The notes under the pieces were generated by a model. The model was not told the origin of the DNA. It did not search any database and saw nothing but the letters and a program-made list of their open reading frames with translations. Source: Ziziphus jujuba (taxonomy: Eukaryota; Streptophyta; Magnoliopsida; Rosales; Rhamnaceae). Taken from it: a stretch of DNA of 64,000 bases. The DNA lies in contig NC_083387.1 in NCBI RefSeq assembly GCF_031755915.1, positions 4,120,501 through 4,184,500 on the forward strand, written 5' to 3'. The translations under genes and the position numbers were made by a program. Within the stretch, counting starts at the first letter, position 1. Every line of letters begins with the position of its first letter. Shown piece after piece: positions 1 through 11,727 of the stretch.

Positions 1-428
1 GGAAGAGTTGGAAGAGCTTGAAAGAACCGAAAATGTCTCATCAATATGTGCTGAGTAAGTATGAGAAATGGTTCTTCATATCCTAATTTCTGAAGATAAT
101 AACTAATTCTGCAAACTGAAGTATTAAGAATGATTCTTCTGGCATCATAAAAGTTAAATACAATGGATATGATGGTTCATGATGATATATTTTTGTCCGT
201 GCCCCTAGATTGCTGCCCTATATAGAAGCCAGACCAGATGCTTTGCTCCCAACGTAAGTATCATAACATTCATCTTCTCACTCTCTATCACTTCAGGTTG
301 CTCTTATTTCTGATGCTCCATGATAGATGTATTCCTATTACAGAACAAATGGCCCAATAAACGTAATGTGGGATCGATGGTTTGAAGGACCACAGGATTC
401 ACAAGGTTGCAGGTGTTGGATACTCTGA
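1..428 (+). CDS. 3' end of an unrecognised multi-exon gene, product with C-terminal CaaX-like box
   Basis: I read three exons, 1-54, 209-253 and 344-428, joined at GTAAGT donors (55 and 254) and AG acceptors (ending 208 and 343). The joined frame stays open and stops at TGA 426-428. The visible 61 residues start with acidic, helix-like EELEELERTENV, continue as ELLPYIEARPDALLP and NVMWDRWFEGPQ, and end in CRCWIL. The last four residues, CWIL, fit a CaaX box with terminal Leu, the type favoured by geranylgeranyltransferase I, so the protein may be membrane-tethered. I do not recognise the family and the 5' part lies outside the window. Splice sites and frame agreement across three exons are directly visible; prenylation is inference. 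No long ORF supports it because the exons are short. Confidence 0.55.
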
Positions 429-1987
429 TTTGTAAGCAAAAATATATATATATATATATATATATTTCTTGCCATTTGTTGCAAGATGGTTTGAGATATC
501 CCATATAGAAGAACTAGTTCATCTGATACAGCACAATTTTCTTTTGGCTAAATGTGCTCGATTAATTTGATGTCCATGTTGATTCTGAAATTTTGGGCTA
601 TAGTTGTATCACGGGCAAGTGTCGTCCACCATTTCAATTGAAAGTTGTATATCTGTTACATCTACAAACTGAAAAGCCTGTAGAAGAGTAAGAAAAAGAA
701 ATTTGGCTTTTTACCAACTTTAAAGCCATTGTTAAACAAGACTATGTCAGGTAGCCTGAGATCATGCTGACTGCAATTATACAGGGATTTGAAGATGTGG
801 GATCCACGTAATTATATCACAACCAACTACTTAGAAACCTGAGTGTTCATATTCGATATGATATTTAATACCAGGTGAAGCACTTTTTTAGCGACAGTCA
901 CCCTGTAAATATCCAACGAAAATTGCTCTCTGCCAAGCTTAGTGATGACTTGAGATTGGTCTTTTCCTTTTCATCTTTTATGTCGTTAGCGGGTGCAACA
1001 GGGCTGGAAAATCAAAATGGTGTCGGTTATCGTGGGAATAATTTTACAAGGGTGGTCACATACACCTTTTTTTATTTGTACTTTTTTGCCCTTTTCCGCA
1101 CGACCTTTTGGTATTGGTAAGGAACAATTTGTCTTTGTTGTTTATTACTCACCAAAAAAATTTGTCTTTGTTGTTTATCATGGAAAGGAAAAGAATTCTA
1201 TGTTGGATTATGTGAAATAAATAATGTATCAAATTCTCAATCGACCAGATCTAAAAACTCCAAACTTCAAACTTCAAACTTGGTACATAAAATAATCCAC
1301 CACCCTCGAAAAACCCAAATAAGATAGCCACCAACCACATTGTAAGTAGCTAGAAAGGCTGGAATTTCTTCAACAAAAGAAAACATGGTAGAATACTCTT
1401 TGGAACCCTTTTGAATCCACAATGGACTCCTTGGCAACGGAAACATAATGAGGAGATTTTAATTTCCCCACTAACAGCCAGTTGATTTATTGACAATGAG
1501 GACTAAACAATTAAAATCGTAGAAACTAAAGTCAACAGGACAGCAACTTTACATAAATCTACAGAAAAAAAAAAAAAGAAAAAAAAAAAGGCCCATTTTG
1601 TACTTTACATAAATCTACAGAAAAAAAAGAAGCTCATTTTGTATCAAGGTTTCAAACTAAAGCAAGCTAAAGCCATATCAAGAAAAGCTGAATGAAACAT
1701 ATTAAAAGACATTTCGTATTTAACTTAGGAAACAGGATGGAATTCAAAAAGGCGTAAACCGATGGCCGACTTTGCATGTATTTCGACATGGCCGTAGTTT
1801 ATAAAGACAAAACTGAATTCCTTCTAGACCAATTTACATGAATTTACACGACGGAAACAGGCAGCAGAATGTTGTCTACATCAGAGGAGAATGTAACTAG
1901 AATCTTCAGCAGATTCCATAATATGTCAACGAGTGAGCTATACTATTGATTGGTTTGCGGACGGTGGAGAAGTAGTGATGGAGATGA
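429..1987. other. Intergenic region between two convergent genes
   Basis: This holds the 3' ends of the left-hand + gene and of the Agenet/ENT gene on -. A (TA)n tract sits at about 442-465. At 1549-1640 a short phrase (TTTACATAAATCTACAG) occurs twice, each followed by a poly-A tract. No coding signal seen: the small ORFs at 875-1220 are low complexity. Confidence 0.6.
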
Positions 1988-3460
1988 TTAAAGAACCTGA
2001 GCAGACAAGAGGTGTCTTAGCTGAAATAGATGTTCCTCATTAGAAATATGAAGAGAAAGGCGGAGATTTGTCAGCATGGATTCTTGTTCCCAACTCAAGG
2101 GACCTGAAGCATGAAGTGCCTGCACAGTTGACTTGTAAGCTTGAAGTTCTAGTTCATGAATGTCAACATTAAGTTTTTGAGGAAATATGGATGGATGTTT
2201 TTTGCTAGATAAAGATGGAAATGTTGACTCAGCATCAGAACTATGACATATGACTTCCATAATCTTATCAGAACTTCGGGAGCAATCATCAGCGATCGGG
2301 TTCAAATTACAACTAGCAACGGAGCATTGATAACTATCCTCAGTATACTGAGGCTGAAAAGAATTATCCATCCACAAGTTTCTTCTTTTTTGGATCACGG
2401 TACCTATATCAGTAGATTTGTTTACCATTTCTTTTTCCACTTCGACCGGAGGAGTAGTGTTTCCTTTATCTGGTATTGTTGTTCTTTTCTTGAAGCTTCT
2501 TTCCAAAACCAGGTCCTTGGAGGATGATTCAGGATGACAGGCACGACCCTTTTTCATGTTCCTTAAATAATTGGAAAATCCGAGACGATTATGCATGCCC
2601 TTCTTAAGAACTTTCTGCCTCTTTTGCTCTCTTGAGCAAGTTTCTTCACGCTTTACCAGTGCTTGAGCATTGCATTCCAAGCTCCCTGATTGCTCTAGAG
2701 TATTCAGTCTACAGTTTTTGGCTTCCTGCTTATTTTTTGGGACCTGTAGGAAATATCAAATATGTGCTTGGACATCAGAAATATCTCATATATTCAAATA
2801 CAATCAAAAGTTAAAAACGCTTTCCCCAAATTATAAACATCAGGGAATATTTGCATGTGGAAATATCATAAAAGGTGAGCTTGCAAAACTTTTAACAATC
2901 ATAACTATGAAGAATTGTGCTTGTATGTTAATCATTTGTCCAAATTCATGTAAATGAATAATTACAAACAAACTAGATGTTCTTAGTAGCAAAAAACGCA
3001 AGCAAAACAAATATTAGTTTTACATTTGGCAAGGTTCAAGAGCAAGAACTCATTCCCTTACCTTTACAAACATAGACCAGTTATTCTCATGCCAAGCTTG
3101 CCGAATCCTTAGATCAGATGCATGAAATTCCTTAAGTTGGATTGACCCAAAAAATTTGATAACCAAGCGGTTATTCTTCAACACTTTTGCTACCTTCCCA
3201 AGCCTCCAACATTGCTTATCAAATGCTTCAGCTATATCACCAATGGTCCATTTTTGCTCCTGATGATGTGGAGGCTGAGGCCTGATTTCTTCTTCGTGAA
3301 CCCTTTCAATGACAGGCTCTCCTCCATCGTCCATGAGTAACTCATACCTGACAATGTAGTAATCACCATCTTCTGCAATTATATTACCACAGAACCATGA
3401 CCCATATGGATCTTTTTCTCTTCTTAACACCTCCACTGCACTTCCCTCTTCGAACTTCAT
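1988..3460 (-). CDS. Agenet (plant Tudor-like) and ENT domain protein
   Basis: Two exons: 3460-3062 and 2743-1988, donor AAG|GTAAGG and acceptor ACAG|GTCCC, phase 0, giving about 384 aa. Residues 1-135 carry two Agenet repeats: MKFEEGSAVEVL, then GSWFCGNIIAEDGDYYIVRY, then a second unit with WTIGDIAEAFDKQCWRLGKV and VIKFFGSI. A basic, Ser-rich linker follows. The last 60 residues form an ENT (EMSY N-terminal) domain with ELELQAYKSTVQALHASGPL, LSWEQESMLTNLRLSLHIS and EEHLFQLRHLL. Agenet domains belong to the Royal family and often bind modified histone tails; ENT domains form helical dimers and occur in plant EMSY-like proteins. A nuclear chromatin-reader role is therefore likely, inferred from domains only. 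The ENT domain is C-terminal here, whereas EML proteins have it N-terminally. A 5'UTR intron is possible (candidate donor GAG|GTTAAT near 4280). Confidence 0.88.
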
Positions 3461-6400
3461 TTTTCTTTCAAATCTTTCAAGCTTGAATCTGAAAATTTAA
3501 AAAATAAATAAATAAAAACTGGAAGAGCCTCTCATGTGATATTTACATTTATCCAATCGTTACATTGATATTCTCAAATGGATACTCAGAAAAAATGCAG
3601 ATATACACTGTTAAATTTTCCCCAACCCAAGTACAATTAGGCAGCGCAGATTGAAGGATCTAGGTAGTTGAGTAGAAATCAAGATTTCATTCTGAATTAT
3701 AAATTTCTTCACCATCACAGAGTTTAAGCAACAAACAGAAAAAAGATCCATCATCATATACAAATAAACTGGTTTAAGTCAAAGCAATATAGGCCTTCAA
3801 CAATCCATGTCACGATGAAAGTAAACTATGAGATCTTGGTCCAAACCAATACAACTTCTAGTTGAATCCAAAATCAAACTTTAATTTAGCCTCAGAAAAA
3901 CAAAATTTTATATGGGGAAAAAAAAAAAAAAAAAGAAAAAAAAGAAGCTAATCTGCCAGTACCAAATAAATTCAACATATTACAAATCACAATAGATAAA
4001 AAGGGCACAAACTTCGTGCTTACTCAAATAAAACATACCGTCTTTGTAACTTCAGATGATTTCTTTTCTTCCTTTCTCATAATAAAGCATGCAACCCAGA
4101 AGGAGAATTACACTAAACTATATAATTAAAAAAAAAAAGAGAATTATAGATTATATTTAGAAAAACCAATAAGTGGGATATGAAAATAAGATTCAAAAAA
4201 AAAAAAAAAAAGAACAACAGTAACAGTATAATTGTGAAAGTGAAAGAAAGAATAAAGTGAGAGAATTGAATGGGGATTAACCTCAAAGCGAGATGGGTCT
4301 TGCCTGTTATGCGGAATGGTATTGTATTTTTGTGCTTCCTTTCAATTGAGATTTTAATTTGCAAAGATTAACAATACTCTTGTTTTCAATTGATAAATCT
4401 TTTAGAAACAAAACTTATTAATTATTAATCCCGTAATAGAATTAAGGATTCGTAGCTAATTGTCTCCCACTCCCTGAGATTTAATTGGACCATGCTCCAT
4501 TTTCCACTACGATTACGTGCATATCCTTCTTGTGTTGCCTCATTGCTCTGCGTTTTGGACACTCCCTCCCATTCTGTGACACCCTTACAATGATGAAGTT
4601 GATTACTGGGTTACACGTGGAAGATAAAATGGGTGAGCCCCTCTTTGTTTGGGTACGATCAATTTTACTTCTCTTTCTTTCCAATGTGATTTCGTCACGC
4701 AGCCACTCTTATCTACATGTTACGCAAGTGGTTCTGGTATTGGGCCTATTAGGCCTTTCTGTTCAAAAATTCTTATTTATGCCCCATTTTATTGGGCTAA
4801 GTCTCGAACATTAAAAGGCATTAGCCCATTCTTACCTGCCGAGTTTCGGCTTTCAATCTACACCAAAAGTAGCTCCAAGTACACTTGGAAAATAATTTAT
4901 ATTCACTTTGTTTAGTGTTGTATTGAACTCCATCAACCAAGGCTAGACGATGGGAACTAGGGCAACATTTTCAGACTTCCATCTGTCTCCATCAGTCATA
5001 ATTATAAATTAATTCTCATTTTATACATGGAATTTTAGTATAGATATCAAACATAGTGATTGAAGCAGTTGTGATTTTATGAAAAATAATAATAATAAAT
5101 AATTATGAACAGTTGGCTAAATTAATATAGAACGTAGAATCAAACATATGAGGAAATTGAAATGATATAAATAAATAGAATTTTATGCACAGATTCAGAC
5201 GACTCATCTCTTTTGTGTTCTTTAATTCGCAGGTCAAGAAATGGTTATTCTTTGAGGAGGACTGCAATTAAGTTATTTATCAAACAGTTGTGAAAACTCT
5301 TTGAACTCGTTTGATTGAATAGAGTTGGCCTTTAAGAGTTTCTCAACCCTCTCATTCATTAACATTAAACTAAAAAAAAGATAGTGATTTAAAATTTTAA
5401 ATATGTGTTAGTGAATTGTAAAAATCTTTCAGAAATCGGTACTTAATATAAATAAATTGAAGATGAGCTGGCAGGCAACAACCAAAGTGAACAAGACCAT
5501 TACATCATCGATCATCATGATGCTCTTAAATATAGAAGTAATATGCATTGAAATGTGAACAAGTTATTTCAACTTTCATAGAAAACTTAAAACATTAACT
5601 GATAAACTATTATATTATAAATTAGTACTTAATCATGTATATATTTAAGATTATATAATTAACAACTCCTTCATAATAATAATAATACGATTCCATGCTC
5701 TTCGTTTCCCTAAATGAAGACCCTGCACTTATACAGAGACAGAGAGAGAGAGAGAGAGAGAGAGGAAAGGCATGTGAGGGTGGGCAATGGGCATCCATCA
5801 ATGTGAGAAGAGCCCTTTGCTTTTGGCAGATGGGTTTACGCTTCCCAAGCAAAGTGGAAAAGAGAACCAACCTCTCGCTTTTTCCCTCAAATACATTTCA
5901 TTTTTGACAAACCTGCAAAAACTTTTTTTTTTTTTTTTAACCTGCAAATATTTAAAATGTGTATAAATATATTTATATATATCGCTTTCCATTTGTCCTC
6001 CTCTTTGGCCCCATTAATTTGTTTTTTTAACTTTAAAAAGGGTCCTAATATATGTTTTGGACTCTTGCGAAAATGAACCTGCTCATGAATGGTTTTACAT
6101 GTATATATGCTTCAGCTCACCACCGTAAATTCCAAACCCTTGTCCTTTTAGGCAAAATCTAAATTTGACATTTACATATCTAAATTATTTAATTTGCAAC
6201 TTTTAAGAGGAAAAAGAGAAAAAGAACTCATAGTTGGTTTGTGTTTAGCAGCGTAAAGTAGTAGGCCACTGTGACAACAGTAACTAGATATTTATTTTGA
6301 AAAATAAGAATAATTTTGCTGTTTGCAGTGTAAATATTATTTGGTACATTTCAGTAATTTTAATGGGATATAATATAGAAAGACCAAAATAAATAAAGAT

Positions 6401-9400
6401 ATTGTAATGTCAATATATGTTAGAGTTATAACTGATTAATCAACATCCAATCCAATTATTTATGGATAATTATGGAGAAATAAAAGGCAAGATCTAGCAG
6501 AAAAACATGCTAATGTAAGATATACGTCATGGCATGTGCAATCTGCATGTATTATCCAAACTTAAAAAATATATATATATATATAAATAAAAATGATAAT
6601 ATGAGAAAATGAAAATAAGGTAACATCATGTGCATGCTGGAAGAACCGCGCCCTCATAATTGGATGTTCTGTGAAAAATGTTGGATATAGTAGGCGCATG
6701 ACACATATTCCATACATGTAATTAGAAGATTGATGATAAAATCCAATTGTGGGGTTAGAGTTAGCCTTCCCCTACTACATTCCAAAATTGACAACTATTC
6801 ATAGGCATTTATATTTTGCCACTATACTTTATATTATAATTTTCAAATTTAAAGGAGATAATATATATATAATTATAGATTTAACCTTTGGTCATGACAC
6901 ATTCTTTTTGTTATTGGATTATAAGTATAAAGGTACTCGAAGACTATTTGACTTGATATTTCAAAGATATTACCGGTGGACCATAGCTCGTGCGTGGAAA
7001 ATAAGTATGTGAAAGAAATATGTAACATTTTATATTGGACAGATATTTATTATAATTAGTATGTATATCAAAAAAATAAGGACACAGTGCAATAAAATTA
7101 TACACAAACTAAGTAGTATTTACTACATGTTCGCTTCTCGTGTGAAATATTAATAATTTATTTTCGTTTATCTCGTAATAAATATTTTCTTTCACTACCA
7201 GATTTATACTTTTCAAACAAGGTAACTTTTTTATGAGCAAGAAAATGCGTTAGCAGAAATAGAGGAGTATCCGATAATATTTAATAAAGTCAAAATAAAA
7301 AAAGGTTTTCTTTTTTCTGGCTGAAAAAATAAAGAATGAGAGTTGACAGTCTCCGAGGAAACCCAACTACTGAACGGCAGGGAAAGGAATCAGAATCCCA
7401 TATCCTTCATGATTGATTCAGCATTCCCAAATCAATTCTCTCCAATCAGCTAATTTGTAGAATAAAATATATACAAGTTAATAGAGCATAGGGGATTCTC
7501 AAACCATACAAGCTTAGGGGGATAATATTCCACATAGGAATTAACGGCACATTTCCACGAGCTAGCTTTGCTACAACTCATATATTCACTTTCTTATATA
7601 TATATATATATATATGAAACCCCCTATTTGTAATTTGTTTACTGAGTAGCCCCAAATCAATATTCCATAGACCAATAGAGCATCCATATATGATAAAGGT
7701 GAAAGAGAGTTTTGGAATTTGCCCTCTTCCTTTCAAAGCCTAAAAGGGCACAAACCACTGGGCTTCTTGATTTTTTAATTACATGGGATACAGAGGAATG
7801 TGTGCAGAAGTGGTGGGTCGGTGAGAGAACATGGGAGTTTCAGGTTTGGAAACTGTGCTCTCCTACCATATTCATGTAACCAGGACATGGGAACTTGAGG
7901 AACTTATGAAGAGAGTGGACCCACTCAGTTTTTATTTGATTTTATTTTACTTTATTACTTTGGAGAAATTACTTTTATTATTTTCGTTTTTTAATATTTA
8001 TTTATTTGTTTTACAGTTAGTGGTCAGATCAGATGAGTAAGATGAATTTATGATGAGGAAAAGGGTTGAAACTTCAAAGTGGGGGTGTACGCAGATCTGA
8101 AATGCATGTGGATTAATTGAAAAGAGAGAGAGAGAGAGAGAGAGGGATGAAAAAAAAGTTGAGAAAGGAGTCTGGCATGCTTTCTTTTATAGTTTTATTA
8201 CATTGCATACATAATAATTGTTTTTAGACCCAAAGACAAGACAAATGAAAGAGATGTTAGGTCCTTTAAGAATGTGAAATATAGGGGGTTGGGATAGAAC
8301 TCCACAGACTAACAGCCTCACATGGCACAAACAGAAAGCCTATGCTTTTATTTATTTATTTGTTAATTTATTTTTTTGGCTTAAGACAATCCACATGGGG
8401 TGGCAGCCTGACCCCGATTCTTGATGATTGGAACCACCCCACTTATTATGACGAGGCCCATGTCATACAGGTGATTATGTTGTGACTGTAATTGACTATG
8501 TTTGGCAAGCAGGAAAGTTATTTTCCTATCAAGAATTTGATTTTGCATTCCATCCTATTGGAATTGGGATTAATGTCACATCAATGAATCCCAGTAACTT
8601 GGATCGGGTTTTGGCTTCTTCATTCCCAGAATTTTAACTCCATGTTTCTACCTCAAGCTCAATTTTACTTTCAGTTTCATGGCATCAATCAGAACGGATA
8701 ATAAAAATGCAACTAAAAAAACTAGTGAGGCGAATTTTCCCCCCAAAAAAAAAAAAAAAAAAGTTGTGAGACAAGGAATGATACATGCTGTTTTTTTTTT
8801 TTTTTTTTTGAAGTATGATGAAGGATCTAAATTATTTTCAATAAAATTTGTTACTTCCTGTATATAGTTGCAGTGTAGATGTAAATGGCATACAAGGAAG
8901 GTATAGCAAACAGTAAAAAGATGTCACCCCCTGAAAAATAACCAGAATTTGTTTTATCTGGCTAATTCACAAATGAGAGTTTGCTACACTACTGTGAATA
9001 TCGCAAATTGATAACTAGTGAGGCAAATTGATAGCTAACATTAATAACATGTTTAGAAACCTCTGTTATCATACATATCCATACCTTCTCTATGAGTAAA
9101 TATAATTTAATTTTAAAAATTATACCTGAATAGGATTCACATGTACATAAAAAAAATAATAATAATAATTTATTGGGAAATATTGCATATAATTTGAAAT
9201 ATATATAATCTTAAATAAATAAACACAAGTTGGATTAAACTAGAGTTGATAACCCTGTTAGCCAATCAAATCTTAGAAGTTTTAAATTCCCAATTTTGGA
9301 TTAGGTTACTTGGGGAGTTGACAGCAGAAACATACCAGCTGCACATTCTTGCAAGTTACCGACCAACTTGCAGTTCTGCAACTTACAGTTTTAGTAATAA

Positions 9401-10570
9401 AATTAAGACGAAATTTATATAATATCAAATTTCCGAGTACGTTGAGAAAGCTGTAATAGACTTTATTCTAATCAAATAAAAGTATTTAAATCACATTTCA
9501 ATTTTAAGCTAAGCCAAAAATCCATGGAACGTATGCATTTTATCAAGACCAAGATCCACAAAATCATTAATCATATTTATAGCAAGTGTTCAATTGTGAG
9601 TGCATATAGTCACGCATTTGCTAAAACCATAAGCAAAGAAATCATCTTGATATTCACACCCTTTTAACTCAACCAAGTGAGTTTACCGTTGGAAGAATAA
9701 AACCCCAATTTTAAAAAATAAAATAAAAGGAAAAATCCAGACAGAATTGAGGAAATTCATAACAGATTTTAAAAGGAAAGCAGAAATCCTATTAAACGAT
9801 ATTGTCTAATGTGAGGCTATAACGGCACTAATACCACAGCATTGTCGTAAATTTATAAGATAAGTTACGTGAAATGCAAGCGGTTGATGAAATTAATGCA
9901 GCAAACTTAGCTTAGCTTAAAAAATAAAAAATAAAAAATAAATAAAAATTGCTACACAATATAATCATGCATTTAGAAATCTGGACAGGGAAAAAGTTAA
10001 TTTGGCATCAACCATATATATGTATACGGTTTGGACTAGTTGATAAATATCAGCATCAGTCAAACAGTGGATAACCACAATGATTGAACATGCAATGGCC
10101 ATTCGAATTCGGAACTTCAAAAGCAGTAGAAACAGTTGCCACAAAGGGATGAAGTATGATTGTAGTCGTTGGGCAAAAGAAGATTGATATTTGGGTTTTG
10201 TTGTGTTTGAACATGACACGTAATACGCCTTTTGGCCACACCACATCTAGAAGTCTAGCCAGTTTAACATTCATGCAACGCAAGAACCTTTCAAGGATGC
10301 TTTAAATTACCGCTGCTATATACTATATAGTTTTTCCTTTTTTTTTTGTTTTTTCTTTTCTTTTTTCATGATCAATATTTGTTCAGCCAAATATCAATTA
10401 GATTTATTTTATCCGGTTTGTTTAAATTAAGTGAAAAGGAAAAGTTTGTTTCTAAATATTTGAAAAGAATGTTGAGGAGTGAAGCGGTGAACCCATGTCC
10501 TTGTCTTGTGCGAGTCTATAAGAAGAAGAGATAAGAGATAACGGCAGAATCTTAAAAATTCATTCATGTA
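3461..10570. other. Long AT-rich intergenic region
   Basis: About 7 kb without a supportable gene. The first ~900 bp are the upstream/5' leader side of the Agenet/ENT gene, with long A-rich tracts near 3916-3945 and 4195-4212. Further on are (GA)n at about 5740-5764 and 8125-8144, (TA)n at about 6570-6583 and 7592-7615, and poly-A/poly-T runs at 8742-8762 and 8790-8810. Predicted ORFs (such as 6749-7012 or 9965-10246) are short and low complexity, with no domain I recognise. Confidence 0.6.
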
Positions 10571-10580
10571 GATGGCTATA

Positions 10581-10752
10581 CACGTGGCAGGTTCTTGATA
10601 AAAAGCATTGCCTCTGTGTTGCTGGCCACTTGGTTCTCTCGGAAAAAAAAAAAAATATATATATATATATATATGTCAAGTGAAAAGCCGGTATTTGAGT
10701 GTTCTTACGTGTACAGAGTGCCACCTGTGAATTCGTATGCAGGGCACGTGTC
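10581..10752. promoter_or_regulatory. Cluster of ACGT-core (G-box/ABRE-like) motifs upstream of the TRM gene
   Basis: Three ACGTG cores fall within 172 bp: CACGTGGC at 10581, TACGTGTA near 10706 and GCACGTGTC at 10744. Two contain the palindromic G-box CACGTG. Such motifs bind bZIP and bHLH factors, and ABREs cluster in ABA-responsive promoters. The cluster is about 1 kb upstream of the TRM start codon. A TATATAAA sequence at 10931-10938 is a possible TATA box. Assignment to a gene is inference. Confidence 0.35.
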
Positions 10753-10930
10753 AAGCAAGGTGAATATGGTCACCGCGTTCCAAGTAATCGTCCGCCTGTG
10801 AGGGTGAGATTGGTGCAACCGTCTCGCTCTCGCTTTCCAGTCCATATTCAATTATCCGGTAAAGCGCCTACTACGGAGCTGCGTCGTTTTGCTACTTCAC
10901 GCACGCTCATTAGAGGAGAGAGACTGGCTT

Positions 10931-10938
10931 TATATAAA
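10931..10938 (+). promoter_or_regulatory. Possible TATA box
   Basis: TATATAAA lies 180 bp after the ACGT-core cluster, in less AT-rich surroundings. If used, the TRM transcript would have a 5' leader of about 750 bp, perhaps with an intron; a nearer alternative is TTTATATTA at about 11468. In AT-rich plant DNA such matches are common by chance. Confidence 0.25.
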
Positions 10939-11574
10939 AAACAAAAAAGAAAAAGAAAAAAGAGAGATTAATTTCCAATGCTTTACTCACGGGCTGTCCT
11001 TAATATTTCTCATCCTACTTTTCTCAGTTCTCTCAGTCCTCAACTTCCCTCGTGATCCGCGTTAATTTGCTGGTTTAAGTGCGCTAAAATATTATCAATG
11101 AACGCCCATCTGATGGAAGATCAACGGTGGAGATCTTCCCTGAGTTGGAATCAATAAGAAGGTATCAAAGTATATAAACAGGCGTATGAGTTGGGGGGTA
11201 GTTTTGGGAATGAGAGGGTCAAGCCGGTCATCAAAAGCACGAAAATCGAGGAAGTGGGTACCTGACACGTAGAGAGCATCACCCACGGAGCCAGCCTGCG
11301 GGTCCAGGTCCTTGCGCTCGGCTCTCTCTCTGCAATAAAAGAAAATTAGAATCCCAATTTCAAAGTCCCCGCCCCATTGTTTAAGGACCCAATTGTCAAT
11401 TTTCTTAAACCGTCGAAGCACTTTTGGCATTTTGCTAAAATAGCAGGGGTAATTATTGAATTTCGATCTTTATATTACTGCCCTGCCTTTTTCCATTAAG
11501 TCCGCCCACCCCTTTAAAAGACCAGAAAAGCGGGAGAAAACAGATTAAAGCATATTCGGCGCCTGAACAAAATC

Positions 11575-11575
<1 letters not shown>

Positions 11576-11610
<35 letters not shown>
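11576..11610 (+). repeat. (GA)n microsatellite in the TRM leader/promoter
   Basis: An almost pure GA run with one AAAG interruption lies about 120 bp before the TRM start codon, followed by more GA-rich sequence at 11698-11706. GA tracts in plant leaders can be bound by BPC (GAGA-binding) proteins; here that is only a possibility. Confidence 0.7.
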
Positions 11611-11727
11611 TGAGTGGGTGTGGTACGGAGAAATGGAGATTGGAGAGTTAGAGACTCGATAGTGATAAGTTTGGGTGAGAGTTTATTTTTATTGTTTAGA
11701 GAGAGTGAGTATTGAAGGCGAGGAAAA

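Noticed and set aside
11095..11430. 111-codon ORF on - upstream of the TRM gene
   Set aside because: Lies in the TRM promoter/leader, no recognisable domain, no homologous family known to me.
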